Shown here in pieces: positions 1 through 12,419 of a stretch of 64,000 nucleotides of DNA (position 1 is its first letter; every line of letters begins with the position of its first letter). The stretch comes from Microcebus murinus (taxonomy: Eukaryota > Chordata > Mammalia > Primates > Cheirogaleidae): NCBI RefSeq assembly GCF_040939455.1, contig NC_134111.1, forward strand, positions 58,918,501-58,982,500. Reading direction: 5' to 3'. The notes under the pieces were generated by a model that was not told where the DNA came from, did no database searches, and saw only the letters and a program-made list of their open reading frames with translations. Position numbers and translations under genes: made by a program.

Positions 1-450
1 GATTTCTTATATATCAAGTAGGTTGCTTTATTCAATTGTCTCCTCTCATTTAATTTGCATTTAATGTCCTCCGTGTCTTTTCATGGCTTGAAAGCTCATT
101 TCTTTTTAGCAATGAATAATATTCCATTGTCTGGATGTACCACAGTTTATATATCCATTCTCCCGCTGAAGGACATCTTGGTTGCTTCCAAGTTTTGGCA
201 ATTATGAACAAAGCTTCCCTAAACATCCATGTCCAGGTTTTCGTGTGTACATAAGCTTTCAATTCATTTACATAAATACCATGGAATGATTTCTAGATTG
301 AATGGTAAGAGTATTTAGTTTTGTGAGAAATTTCTAAAATATCTTCCAAAGTGGCTGTACTATTTTTTCATGCCCACCAGCATTGAGTGAGAATTCCTGT
401 TGCTCCATACCTTCACTAGCATTTGATGTTGTCAGTGTTTTGGTTCTCAG
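1..450 (-). repeat. Older LINE-1 ORF2 3' part, antisense (left piece)
   Basis: Read on the minus strand, this encodes a decayed LINE-1 ORF2 C-terminus, including the recognisable 'KLWYIQTMEYYSLLKRNE' stretch (about 110-160). It lies in the last intron of PPP1R1C. The same element resumes near 2043 after a younger LINE-1 inserted into it, so the two pieces are one copy. Stops and frame breaks show it is dead. The left edge lies outside the window. Confidence 0.85.
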
Positions 451-2042
451 CCATTCTTTTTTGTTTTGTTGTTCCAGCATATTATAGGGGTACAAATTTT
501 AAGGTTTCAAATAATGCCCTCCCCCCCCCAAGTCTGAGCTTCAAGTGTGACCATCTCCTAGACAGTGCACATCTCACTCATTATGTATGTATATACACGC
601 CCCCTCCTCCCCCCTCCCACCTGTCCAATACCCAATTAATGTAATTCCTATGTGTCCACTTAGGTGCTGATCAGTTAATACCAATTTGCTGGTGAGCACA
701 TGTGGTGCTTGTTTTTCCATTCTTGGGCTATTTCACTTAGTAGTATGGATTTCAGCTCTAGCCAGGAAAATACAAGATGTGCTATATCACCATTGTTTTT
801 TAGAGCTGAATAGTACTCCTTGGTATACATATACCACATTTTATTAATCCACTCATGAATTGATGGGCACTTGGGTTGTTTCCACATCTTTTCAATTGTG
901 AATTATGCTGCTATAAACATTCAAGTGCAGGTGTCTTTTTTGTAGAGTGTCATTTGATCTTTTGGGTAGATGCCCAGTAATGGGATTGCTGGATCAAATG
1001 GTAGATCTACTTGTATAGCTTTAAGGTATCTCCATATTGCTTTTCATAGAGGTTGAACTAGTTTGCAGTCCCACCAGCAGTGTAGGAGTATTCCTGTCTC
1101 TCCACATCCACACCAACATCTATTGTTTTGGGACTTTTTGATACAGGGCATTCTTATTGGAAATAAGTGATATCTCCTTGTGGTTTTGATTTGCATTTCC
1201 CTGATGATTAGAGATGTTGAACATTTTTTTCATATGTTTGTTGGCCATTCTTCTGTCTTCTTTAGAAAAGTTTCTGTTCAAATCTTTTGCCCACTTTTTA
1301 ATAGGGTTGTTTGATTTTTTCTTGCTGATTTTCGTGAGTTCTAAGTATATTCTAGTTATCAGTCCCTTATCAGATGTGTAGAATGCGAAAAATTTCTCCC
1401 ATTCTGTAGGTTGTCTGCTTGCTTTCATGACTGCTTCTTTGGCTGTTCAGAAGCTTTTTAATTTGACCATGTCCCATTTATTTATTTTTATTGCTGCTGT
1501 GATTGCCTTTGGGGTCTTCTTCATAAATTCTTTGCCTAGGCCAATGTCTAGGAGAGTGTTTCCAACATTTTCCTCTAGAATTCTAATAGTTTCATACCTT
1601 AGGTTTACGTCTGTTATCCAGCATGAGTTGATTTTTGTGAGAGGTGAAAGGTGTGGGTCCTGCTTCAGCCTTCTACAAGTGGCTATCCAATTTTCCCAGC
1701 ACCATTTATTGAAAAGGGATTCTTTTCCCCAGCGTATGTTTTTGTCTGCTTTGTCAAAGATTAGATGGCTATATGAGGATGGTTTTATATCAGGGCTCTC
1801 AGATCCGTTCCACTAGTCAACATTCCTATTTTTGTGCCAATACCAAATTGATGTAATTACTACAGCTTTGTAGTATAGTTTGATATCTGGCGTATTAATA
1901 CCTCTCATTTTGTTTTTATTGCCTAGAATTGCTTTTGATATGCGGAGTCTTCTCTGGTTCCAAACGAAGCATAAATTTATTTTTTCTATATCTGTGAAGA
2001 ATGATGCTGGAATTTTAATAGGTATTGCATTGAATCTGTAGC
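451..2042 (-). mobile_element. 5'-truncated strepsirrhine-type LINE-1, antisense
   Basis: This is a LINE-1 3' end in minus orientation, starting with a T-rich stretch (its poly(A) tail) near 451. A C-rich 3' UTR follows (about 515-660), then ORF2 C-terminal pieces. Minus-strand reading gives ORF2-like blocks at 675-887 ('MWYMYTKEYYSALKNN'), 1120-1428 ('[19 protein letters not shown]') and 1813-2067 ('[18 protein letters not shown]'). It is truncated at about 1.6 kb and has lost the endonuclease and reverse transcriptase domains. The 3' UTR style matches LINE-1 of lemurs as I recall it. It is inserted in an older LINE-1. I could not find a clear target-site duplication. Confidence 0.85.
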
Positions 2043-2775
2043 TTATAGATGTGTTGTGGCATCTCATTGTTTTACTTTGCAGTTATCTAATAACATATGA
2101 TGTTGAATATCTAGTTGTATGCTTACCTGTCATCTATATGTTTTCTTTGCTGAGGTGTCTTTTCATATCGTTTTTTCCATTTTTAATTGGGTTGCCTATT
2201 TTCTTATTGCTGAATTTTAAGACTCCTTTGTATTTTGGATAACATTCCTTTATCAGATGTGCCTTTTGCAAATACTTTCTCTCATTCTGTGGCTTGTCTT
2301 CTCATCCTTGAAACTGTCTCTCACAGAGCAGAATTTTAAAATTCAAATGGAGACCAGCTTATCATTTTTTTCTTCCATAGATTGTGCTTTTGGTGTTGTA
2401 TCTAAAAAGTCATTGCCATACCAGAGGCCATCTAAGTTTTCTCCTGTTATCTTTTAGGAGTTTTATAACACTATGTTTTACATTTAGGTGTGGATTCATG
2501 TTATTTGTGAAGTATTTAGGTTATGTATCCCGATTCATATTTCTGTAGGTCCATGTCCAGTTGTTCCAGCACCATTTATTGGAAAGACTCTCTCTTCCCT
2601 TGTATTGCCTTTACTCCTTTGTCAAAGAGCAGGTGACTGTATTTACATGGGTCAATTTCTTGACTTTCTATGCTGTTCCATTGTTCTATTTGTCTATTCT
2701 TTCACTAATGCCAGGCTACTGATTACTATAGTTTTATAATAAGTATTAAGGTCAGGTAGTGGCAGTTCCCTCCAC
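2043..2775 (-). repeat. Older LINE-1 ORF2 fragment, antisense (right piece)
   Basis: Continuation of the older LINE-1 seen at 1-450. The antisense signature runs through 'catatgatgttgaatatc', 'ccagttgttccagcaccatt' and 'tattggaaagactctctctt', which is the usual order of the ORF2 tail read backwards. It is more diverged than the copy that splits it. It ends near the purine/pyrimidine change at about 2775. Confidence 0.8.
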
Positions 2776-3588
2776 CTCTAGAGGTCCCTGCAGGTCACCA
2801 TTTACTTTGGCCCCTGGCCAGACTCAGCCTCTCCACTTGGTAGCCTCCCAAACTCCATCTCCTTGGTGGTGACCTACAGTCAGTTGAATTTGGGATATTC
2901 TTATTTAATAAAAAGCATACCAACACTGTCAGAAAACTAGAATGTACATTTATTAATTCAAAATAAGAAATATTACTGTCAAGTAGAGATGATATTAGTC
3001 TAGTCCTGCCTTCTCTCCTTGTGAGCAAGCTCTGGTGTTAACAGAGTTACCCTGTGGTGAGCTCAGAATCAGAGCTGGGTGATGTGCTTATGTGACTGGG
3101 GCAAACACCAGTGTCAGGCTACTGCTTCCATAGGGAAGTACCCTGCCCGGAGGACAGAGCCTTCTAAAATGCCAGCACAGGATGTCCTTCTCTGGATATA
3201 CTTAAAAAACCCAGACATTTGTTTCTGTGGCTGTAAATGCAACTCTTCTTTTGTTATTTTATTTGTAGTGCTTTCAAGACTAACCACTGACTCCTGCTGA
3301 TCAATGCATTCTTTATTTTAGATATGCTATTGTGTTCAATCAATTTCAGTCAAGTCTTGCAGGCGAGGGAGCCATTCTGTCTCTTTCTTAAGTGAAATTG
3401 CCTAACACTCTTTAGCTCCATTATGTGTAGGCTTAAAACATTTAACTCTACTCCTATATTCATGGGAAACGCATTAGCTTCAGAAGAAAAAGGGGGTATT
3501 AGAAGGTACTTGGCTGTAAAGGGCAAAAGAGACACAATCTATCAATGTGATTCTCATCCTAGGCCAAGCAGCAGCAGAATCCTCACAA

Positions 3589-3590
<2 letters not shown>
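2776..3590. other. PPP1R1C intron, no recognised element
   Basis: No exon or repeat recognised. Composition is mixed, with slightly GC-richer DNA around 2800-2880 and 3050-3200. Open frames here are short and have no family resemblance. Confidence 0.5.

Positions 3591-3592
<2 letters not shown>

Positions 3593-3650
<58 letters not shown>
3593..3650. repeat. (TA)n followed by poly-T
   Basis: About 15 TA units run directly into about 27 T residues. The T run does not lead into an Alu or LINE sequence, so it looks like a simple-sequence tract and not a retroelement tail. Confidence 0.95.
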
Positions 3651-5220
3651 GGCCTGGTCAAAAAACCCCTTAGACCTCTGATAAAGATGTGGGCTCTTTA
3701 CATTTTGATAAGTGATACCAGGTTACTCTCCAAAGATATTGTTTGACTTTATACTTCTAACAACAGCATGTAATAGTACCTTTTCCCCTACCTTCTTAGT
3801 ATTTACTGCTAAACCTCTCATTCATCTTAGCTTTACTCTTGGGCAGCAGCTTTTGTAAAATACATAATAGGTAAAAATATATATATAAATATATGTAATA
3901 TTGATGAATATCACATAACATGTTGTCCCCATTCCCATGTATGATGAGGATAGAAGCATATTACACATTTACTGCTCTGCAGAGAAATACTTCCTTGAGT
4001 AATGGGGAGTTGAGTGAAATGATTTGCAGGGAGTTGACTGAAATGTAGTGCATTGATTTGTAGTTGCTATTAATTGGCCAGTCACCATATTAGAACGGAG
4101 ATTAACTGCTGTCTACATATACTTTATTTCTAATAAAGTAGAAAGGGGCAGATTTATGGTGAGTCTAGGATATGATATGTTTTTAGCTTTGGAATGAAAT
4201 CAAGATGTCCCTTGATCTCTGTGACACTCCACGTATGAATACATATAGCTATTCATTACAAATGAATGACAAGAAGACTAAACAAATACAATAAATACAA
4301 AAGCATTTTGGGAATTGTGAAATCTGAGAAATGGTGGGCCTTTACTGAGGGGCTTTTCTATATCATATTATAGGTTACATTATGTTCCTTGAGTTTATCT
4401 AGCACAATTATTTTGATAACACTTAGGGAGTCCATGCTTAAGTAACTATTGGGAAGCCATCTTTTTAGCTCCATAGAAATCACTCCTTTGTACTTATATT
4501 AGGCTTTCAGAAGGCTGATGCCTGCTCGATGTATTTTGTAAATAGTTTTTGCATAGACATCAGGTTTGCTGTTGCCCTTAATCTAATAAGCATGTTACTT
4601 AATAAATGGCTGTCAAAATTACTGTCCCCTGAGTTAGAGCTCGTCTTTTCCTTATTGGAACTTTCCTAATGCCGTAGAAGTGTCTACGGCACTTCTTCAT
4701 TGAATTAACCTCATTTATATGCACATTTGTTACCTTTTGGTCTACATCCTCATCTGATTTGTATTTGTGTCTCTCTCATACTAAGCACACAGTAGGAGTT
4801 TTATTACACATAACTCATATTGCTTGATGACTATGTCTCAATCTTTATGGAGTCCATGATATTTTTTCTGTGTCTCCCAGGGTCCGTGCCAGGTATGGGC
4901 ACAGCAGAGAGAAAGGCTGCCCCTCCTAATGATCTGAATGTTATTTATGACTTGGTTGTATTATGGGAGTGTTCCTGGGAAAGGTTAAACTGTATTTCCT
5001 GACTCAAAATTCTGTTAAAAGCAATAACAACAATAACAAAAAGGTTGAAAAGTCACACCTAAATCTATTAGCTATGTAAAATCCTTTGATAATCAAAAAG
5101 GCCCTATGATCCCAAGTCACCATATTTTCCTTCAGCTTCTAACTTGGGGAAAAAAATCAATGAAAGTAGAAGATTAATTCCTGGTGACCCAGGCAAAGAG
5201 CCCCCAAAAGCAATTAGGGG
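3651..5220. other. PPP1R1C intron, AT-rich; short L2-like end near 4.8 kb
   Basis: Mostly unassigned AT-rich intron DNA. 4740-4815 has the 'ctaagcacacagtaggag' motif typical of the 3' end of L2 elements. 4670-4691 is a small CpG-containing hairpin with 9-bp arms (tgccgtaga / tctacggca). No exon was found. Confidence 0.5.
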
Positions 5221-5224
5221 GCAA

Positions 5225-5340
5225 AGTTTCTGTCCTAGCTCACCCCAAAACTACTGTGTGATATTAAGCAAGTCACTTCACCATCTAAAAGGGTTTCTTC
5301 CTCTTTAAACTAAAGAGATTAGACTAATATTCATAGTCAT
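5225..5340 (+). repeat. MIR SINE fragment
   Basis: Carries the MIR order 'actgtgtgatattaagcaag', 'tcacttcaccatct', then a degraded 'tttcttcctctttaaa', matching the core 'gtgaccttgggcaagtcact...' in the sense direction. Diverged and partial. Confidence 0.7.
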
Positions 5341-5689
5341 AATTATTTGGGGGTCAGAGACCCCTCTGAGATTCTACTGAAAAGTGAGGAACTTCTTCCC
5401 TAAAAAAGCACAAATATAACTATAAACAGAATTCTAAGAGGGTCAGAGGATCTCTAAAATATACCCACAGATTTCTCACAGGACTTAAGAATGATTTCTA
5501 AGATCCAAGGTATGCAGTTGAAAAAAAATGAATCCATTTACATTTCTACTCCCAAAAAGAATTAGTTTTAAAATGTGGATCTGGACCATTATTTCATTGA
5601 AGTTATGATTACTTTTTTTGGTAACTTATAGTAGGCACAGCAGAGAAAATTTTTCAGTAGTATAGAATATTTCATATGTGGATTAATAG

Positions 5690-6620
5690 CATCTCATGGT
5701 TAGTGAGGTTATTAGTTTATCCTGCTCAATGAAGGGACCATCCATAACTCACCTCAGAGGTGGAAATTTAGCTTTGACTTGAACACATATGGTGACGGGG
5801 AGCTCATTCACATGCCTATGGCTGGGCAAACATAAAGAATTTAGAATTTTTTCTTTATATTGAGCTATATTCAGTCCCCACACATAAATGTCAGCCATTG
5901 ACACTACTTCTGTTCTCAGGAACTACACAGATTAATTTTATTTCTTTTCCCAGTATTTTAGGAATTCAAAAGCAGCCTCTATTGTCCTCTATTACTTTTC
6001 TCTATAAAACATACCAGTTTCATCTAGAATTCCTCTAGAGAAATGAGTTCATAAAATTACTTTTAATCCCAATTGCTTTCTTTAGTGGTCCTCTTGAAAC
6101 ACAGAGTTGAGAACTAGGCAGGATGTTGGGGAAGAGGTCTGGGCAACACATGATTAGAGAGCAATTTCCTTTCTTATCCTGCTGACTCTGCCGTTGGGAC
6201 TACCACTAACCCGCCAAGAGCTCTGTGCTAGAAAAGGTAATTTCTATTGGGTCATGTGAAATTAGTTAGTGGTGGTCACCTAAAACTCCAACTATACTCA
6301 GTCAAGGTTGCCCTCATACTCTGTTTCTTGGACCCCAAATAACCTGTCTAAAACCCAAAATCCTGTTGACCTCTACCTTAATTACTTAGGTCATCATTCT
6401 AATCTTGAAAACATTTTGGAATGCTAGTTTTGCCATTCATGTCATCTTTCCTTCCAAATTTTGTGTCATCTACAAATGTAATAAACCTGCCATCTTTGGC
6501 TCCAAATTAATTGATTAATAATATTCACCTGTGGTTTCAAATATAAGACCCCCCTCTATGGATTCACTATTACTAATGTTTCACTCAGTCACTTCCCAGC
6601 TTTATCCAATCCATATTTAA
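5690..6620 (+). repeat. L3/CR1-like ancient LINE 3' region
   Basis: The order of motifs fits an old L3/CR1 element: 'acggggagctcattcac' near 5798, a 'cttctgttctcaggaactac' type stretch, then 'tttgtgtcatctacaaatg' near 6460 and a run about finding species names of cells absent here. The last motif is a standard sign of the CR1/L3 3' portion. It is heavily diverged and probably in more than one piece. Confidence 0.6.
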
Positions 6621-8035
6621 CCACCTGATCAACAGAATAGAGAAGAGCGTAAGTGTTATGTACTTCTTGGGAGCAACATTTTTTTCCCTTTTTATCTTTT
6701 ATTCAGTCTACTTTCTTTCCATCCAATTGTATTTTCTTCATTCCTTCACATTTTTATATTCCATATCCTGGTCTTACATATGGTCTCTTTTCCCCCGTGT
6801 TCATTTTGCTACAAATCAAAGAACCTCCATTGTGGTTTTTTGGGATTCCTTTGCCTTTTGTCTGCAAGCAGCCCTGGCTGGGTCTGTGCTTGCCCAGGGA
6901 AGCTCTTTGCCACTTGCCAAGCCGCAGCCCCTGTGCAGGTGAAGGACTTTCCTCATGCTCATAGCATTTGGCAGAAGAGGAGTTTCTGAGAAATTGATCA
7001 ACACCCCCAGACCAATTTATTTTCCTCCACCTCCAGAATGACATCAATTGTAATCTTCCTCAAACATCAAATGAAGATTTAAAGAAAGTTAAAACACAAA
7101 TGATATGTGTTTGGGGATGCAGGAGAGGTGTGGGGAGAAAGAAATTATTAGAAAGTTCTCAGAAGACTTCACACTTTAATCTCAGTGTTATTGCATCTTT
7201 AACCAAATGAATATTGCTGATGGGAAAAGAGAAAGATTGCCTTAAAGGCTGTTTCAAAGCACAAATTAACCAACCATCCATTATCCAATTGAAAAATGGC
7301 ATTAGAATAAAGTGCTTTGGGAACTAAAGAATCTAAGGTAGGTGTTCTGCAGAACAGCTCTGTGATAACACGTGACCCGCTCCTGCCTGATTAAAGCTTT
7401 TCATGGACATAATTAACATCGCAACAAATAAGGCTAGAAAGGAACCCTTCCAAGGTTTGTCCAAGTAAATAATTTACTTTAAAAAAGGTTGACTTTCTTA
7501 TATAACCTTGTGACCATTATTATTATAAAATACATTACATGTAGTTCAGGATAAGCAAGTAGACCTATACAAAAGTGTGGAAAGTAGTTGAGTAATGATT
7601 TAATAAGTTGGACATTTTTCTTACTGATTTTTTTCCTTACATTTGATTCCCTCATTTAGACAAATCAATGTGGGCATAAAGGCATTAATTCTCATTTAAA
7701 GAAAATTGTCTGAAACACAACTTCCTTACCCTGTAGTTACCTGTGGATGAAAGGGACGAACTCTGGAGTCAATAGAACCTTTGCAAACCTGAGAAGGTAT
7801 GGGAAACCTCAGCTCAGGTGACTGAATGATTCCTGTGCTTTAATATTTCTGAGGGAACCCCAAGAACTTTGAACCAGATTAACTGGTATGCTAACCTATG
7901 ATAAATCCTAGACAATGATAGGAAAGTCTAGGTCAGCATCCAAAAAGCTAAGGGTGAAAATGAGTTGTGTCCCCTGATAATGGAACTTTATGATGTAATC
8001 ATTCATTCATTTATTCATTCAGTGTATATTGAGGG
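6621..8035. other. PPP1R1C intron, unassigned, with a GC-richer patch
   Basis: No exon recognised. 6840-6990 is clearly GC-richer than its surroundings and open in several frames on both strands, but the frames overlap and no protein family is visible. I read it as chance or an unknown old repeat. Confidence 0.45.
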
Positions 8036-8039
8036 ACTA

Positions 8040-8200
8040 TTATGTGTCATACTTCTCTTAGCACCTTCCCATAACCCTGAACAAATCACGTATCTTCTCT
8101 AAGTCTAAATTTTACCATCCAGGTATTTCCCTTAAGGAGTTGTGAGGTTTAGTGACTTATATATTTAAGACTCCAGCAGAGTAACTGGTTGGATGCTCAA
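8040..8200 (+). repeat. MIR SINE fragment
   Basis: Degraded MIR core: 'ccctgaacaaatcacgtatc', 'ttctctaagtctaaatttta' and 'aaggagttgtgaggtttagt', in the sense order of the MIR consensus. Confidence 0.65.
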
Positions 8201-8809
8201 CCTCCCTTCCTCTTTCTTTAGCATTGAGATTTCTTTTCCATGTAATTTGTAATAATACAAAATAAGTCCCATTTCTTAATAACAAATTTCTCTCTGCAGT
8301 CTTGGATCAACAAGAATTGTAAGTGATCTGTGTTTGCTGATGAAATTAAAGTATTTAAATATTATTACAACTGATAAAATATTTTTGCAAGATAATCCAC
8401 CAAGCCCAAGGATATCGTTCTTTGTCAAATAGCACTTTGAGGCTTGCTGACTGCAGTGCATACAAATTCACACATTTCTTGAGCCTCTTTGTTTCATAGC
8501 AAACATGAGCAATGACTTTCTTTCATTTATTAAACCTTACTGGAGCGTTTTCCAGTAATACTTTAAAAAATCTCATAAACCAATTTTCTAAAATATAAAA
8601 AAATATAAAAATGTTCACATTATGCATAGAATTTCAGATAGAATGATGTTTTAACAGAATAGAAGCAAGGGAAATGAAAGATAATTCTGCAGATTGAGTG
8701 TGGTTGTAGCAGTTGCTTTCTGATTTATATTATAAATTTGAATTAATTTTGAAAAAAATGTGAAGATAGATCATTGTGGAACTGCCAAAGGCATATACCA
8801 AATTGTTAC

Positions 8810-9370
8810 TTCATTAATTCAATCATTTAGGTAATAGATACTACTGAGTACCTAGTGTTTGCTAGGCATTGTGAAACTATATAGCTCCCAATGTCAAGGA
8901 GTTTACTCTAATGAGAAAGATGTGTAAACAAATACAGTTCCACGAGGTAATTGATACAAGAGGTGATCCAAGAGCAGGGGTGAATATGAGAAAGATGTAG
9001 CTAAGTCTACATGGGGAATTGGGGTAGCCATCAGAGAGGAAGCAAGCTGATATGGAAGGGTGAGTGGTAGGCACATCATCAGGTTGTATGAGTAGGATAA
9101 AGATGTTTGGCAGTGAGAACAGAAGGAGGAAAGCATGGATGCCTAAGGGAGTGTGGAGTGGTCAGGACACAGGGGAAGAGTAAATTAGCATTGTTAAACC
9201 ACAGATTACTGTGAAAACAGGAGCAGGCAGGACTGGGGAGAAATGAAGCCCTGTAGGTAGGGAGAAGCAAAATCATCTAAGCCTTGTGTACCAGGTAAAG
9301 ATACGCCAATGTTTTCCCCACTCTGTAGGTTGTGGGGGAAGTCACTGCAGAATTATGAACAGTGAAGTTC
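8810..9370 (+). repeat. L2-like ancient LINE fragment
   Basis: Begins with 'gagtacctagtgtttgctag' (the 'gagcacctactatgtgccag' motif) and continues through 'caaggagtttactctaatg' and 'gccttgtgtaccaggtaaag'. That layout is shared with other mammalian L2-type fossils, including 21235-21670 and 53860-54430 in this window. Confidence 0.55.
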
Positions 9371-9858
9371 TGTAATCACATGGGTATGTTCAGGTCCCTA
9401 AAGAAGACAACTAACAATGTTGTGATTGTTTTGTTGTTTATAAGTTACAGAAATGGCAAGCACACCCTTTTGTTCCTAGGGATTTCAATGGTTCTCCTAA
9501 TAACAGAATTCAGAAATGCCAAAAGCAACATTCGAACTAAATGATACATCAGAATTATAATAAGAGCCTGTGAGCAGATTTTTAGTTAACATGCTTTTAA
9601 TAGGCTGTGGTGCAATCCTTAATGGAGAGGATTTAATTATAAAAGATAGCTTGCTGCTAATGGAAATTTGGCTGGGTGAGTTTTTATTGCTCAGTGAATT
9701 AAAAGGTTTATATAGGATTACATTGTTAAGATTCTTGGAGAAAAACACATAAACACCAATGAAAACTTCCCATTCCTTTTCTTTATCTCTTCCAGTAAAG
9801 CAGTGAATCTGGCAGAAATAAAACTCTTTTGAATTTTGTCTAATTTTTGTAATTTCAG

Positions 9859-9947
9859 GGGTTAAGCATCCGAAAGGCCAGAGTGAACCAGCATTCCCTG
9901 AAGAAGAAGAAAGCATCAATGAGAGAGAGGAGCAGTGGGACCATTAA
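9859..9947 (+). CDS. PPP1R1C: PPP1R1C, last coding exon (protein phosphatase 1 inhibitor subunit 1C, IPP5)
   Basis: This exon encodes the last 28 residues of PPP1R1C, a small cytosolic inhibitor of protein phosphatase 1. The acceptor 'aatttcag' ends at 9858. The exon starts in phase 1 with GG and reads VKHPKGQSEPAFPEEEE, then SINEREEQWDH and a TAA stop. From memory, human PPP1R1C ends VKHLKGQNESAFPEEEE...NEREEQRDH, so only a few residues differ, including Trp in place of Arg three from the end. The PP1-docking motif (KIQF) and the regulated Thr sit near the N-terminus in exons outside the window. The tail is acidic and probably disordered. I found no other PPP1R1C exon in 1-9858, so that span is its last intron. 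Confidence 0.96.
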
Positions 9948-10340
9948 TTGCTGGTCTGCAGCAAGAAGGCTTCTTGGGGACACTTGAACTGTTAACTTTT
10001 CTGAATATCTCGTGAAACTCCACTGCTAGACTTCTGGAAGCATCCTCCGCCTCTGCACTCCACACTCACACAGTAGTTATGCACCTCCTGGAAGCTTCCT
10101 TGACTGAACTTTAGAACTAAGTACATACTGTTCCACATCACTTATAATTAAAGAATAAGCATTTATTTTACAGTGATTTTTCTTTTTAACTACGTAGAAA
10201 TTTGCAGAACATGTGACTGTTCTTACTTTAATACTGCCAGAGCTTGATTCCTGATGTCTTACTGAGAAGGTTTGCATTCTAAGGTCAAATGTAAATAGCA
10301 TCATTTAAAGAGTAAAAAAATAAATAAGTATTAAGTACAT
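9948..10340 (+). other. PPP1R1C: PPP1R1C 3' UTR (predicted)
   Basis: Runs from the stop codon to the expected cleavage site, about 15-20 nt after the AATAAA at 10319. It holds no recognised transposon. An earlier weaker signal, ATTAAA near 10147, could give a shorter form. The end is inferred from the signals, not from a transcript. Confidence 0.7.
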
Positions 10341-10366
10341 TTAGATGATGGTGTGTGTGTGTGGGT
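10319..10366 (+). terminator. PPP1R1C: Poly(A) signal and GU-rich downstream element of PPP1R1C
   Basis: AATAAA at 10319-10324 is followed 26 nt later by a GT-rich tract, 'gtgtgtgtgtgtgg' (about 10350-10363). This is the standard spacing for cleavage and polyadenylation, so cleavage is expected near 10335-10342. Confidence 0.75.
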
Positions 10367-12210
10367 TTAAATTAAAGAGGGATGTCTAATGAAACTTTCA
10401 GGTTAAGATCTGCATTTACCATGTTTCTGTACAGAGAACAGAACACAGTGTTCATTTCAAATGATGAAGAAATGTGTTTTCGTGATTCAAAACACCACAA
10501 TATTAGATATTAAACATCTCTTTCTCTCCAACACCACATTAATGGTTACTTATAGAACCACAGAATTCTCTTCATTTTTAAAGCTGGGAGATATGTATTT
10601 TCTAGTATTTCCTCTAGTTATTAAGAAAGAAAAATGATAAATCTAAAAAAAAAATGCCAAGTCTCCCTGCCCCTTTTTTTGCCTATTACTTAAAATTTAG
10701 GCCATCTATTTCCTATTTCACTCTAATAAATAATCAGCATTTTATTAATTATCTATATAATAAAATGAAAAATTCCATTAATTCATGCATGTAGTTATTC
10801 ATTCATTAATCCAGTAGTTATTTTGTATGAGCTTATCCCTAGTAAGGTACTCTGCTGGGAGTTATAAAACTAAAGGAAAGATAATACTTCTCCTATAGAA
10901 CTGGCAGAAAAGATAAAGCATTAGTATAAAGCAAAGTTTTACAGCACAGTACATATTTATTAAATATAACTTTGGGAAAATTTGAAGTTCTGGAGTTATG
11001 AACAATTTAAATTATTCATGACATTTGAATGCAAAGTGTCTAAAATTTATCACAAAATTTAGTGGGGATGGAGGTATGCCCAATTTGATCCCAATATTGA
11101 TAATATTTGAGGTCCAAATGTATCATGGATTAAAAAAAAACAAAAAGATATCTCAAAAGTCAGTAAAGGAAAAATTAAGACAGGAAGAAAAAAGTCAAAT
11201 GTGAAATCCACTGTGGGGTTTTAATATCACAATTCAAAAAAGTAAAATGATTGTTTCTAATTTTGAATATGAATATATAATATAGAGATTAAAAGAGTTT
11301 TATTAAGTTATAAGAGAGTACAGTAGAGGTAACAATCATTTTCCTTAGCATATTTTCCCCAAGAAAACAAAAGTAAAACTCATTGATAAGTAGTACCATG
11401 CCTGTGAATGAGTTTTCTAGTTCCTCCTTCCTTCTCTCCTTCTTCCCTCCCTTCCTTCCTTTTTCTTCTCTCTCTCTCTCTCTCTTTCTTTCTCTCTCTT
11501 ACTCTCCCTTTTTATTTGGTAAGCTAAATTTTTCTGGAGTTTCTAGCCTACTTGCTATGACTATTTGATTTACTAAGTTTCTCTTTACTTAAAACCTGAT
11601 TAAGGGCCATATTTGCAAGTGATTCTGAATTATTTGTGTTTGGAAAACATCCAAACACCCCTTGAGAGTATTTTGTGTCTGACGTACTAAAAAAAAAACA
11701 CAGAAAAACTGCCCTTCCCTTTTGTTGAACAGATACTTTAATACATGCTTTTTCAAAAGGACTCAGGCAGACAAAAAGAAACCAAAGCATTTGCTGATTT
11801 TGTAACATCATTTGGGGACATAAACAGAATGACTTCTGGATTCTTCTGTTTGTCTCCATTCTTAAAACACAAAGAGATCAAAATTAAAAGCATAAGTTTT
11901 CTTTGGGAAATGGTGGTTTTTCCTATTCTGTTCTCTACTCTCAAACACAAAGAGATCACAAAAGCTTAAGTTTTTCCTGGGAAATTTGTTGGCTTTCTCA
12001 GAAATTTGAAGGAAACCAACTGAGATAATGGCTTTTCAGTTTCCTTTTTACACAATTATAGTTTACAACAAAATTTTCTTCAAGAAGACAACTTGGCTTC
12101 AGTTTGGCAAAATGGGCAAAGAAACTTTCTGGCCAAAATAAAACAAACAAAAAAACCCTTTATAGTTCCCAGGCCACATTTATAATTCACTATAATATAA
12201 TGAATGCTTA
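10367..12210. other. Intergenic AT-rich DNA with a CT-rich microsatellite
   Basis: No gene recognised. A pyrimidine-rich simple tract (ttcc/tctc units) lies at about 11405-11510. 11861-11890 and 11938-11975 repeat the same 'aaacacaaagagatca...aagttttc/ttcctgggaaat' string, an imperfect local duplication about 75 bp apart. Confidence 0.55.
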
Positions 12211-12214
12211 GTAG

Positions 12215-12415
12215 ATAGGCTTTGAGTCACTCTGACTTGGACTCAAATTCAATTTCTAGCAGATTTTTGACTCAGTTTCTTCATTTGTGAGATGGTTATA
12301 ATCATACCTAATGTACTGGGTTGTTGTTAGACTTAAATGACACATGACCTAAAAAAACGCTTAGCCCAACTTAGTGAGCATTTAATAGTTGGTGTCTATT
12401 ATTATTAGAGGTAGA
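12215..12415 (+). repeat. MIR SINE
   Basis: Sense MIR: 'ttgactcagtttcttcattt' then 'gtgagatggttataatcata', 'gggttgttgttagacttaaa' and 'ttaatagttggtgtctatta'. This is close to the full MIR core and 3' half. Confidence 0.8.
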
Positions 12416-12419
12416 AAGG

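Noticed and set aside
3593..3650. Poly-T after (TA)n as the tail of an antisense retroelement
   Set aside because: The sequence following the T run is not Alu or LINE and no target duplication was found.
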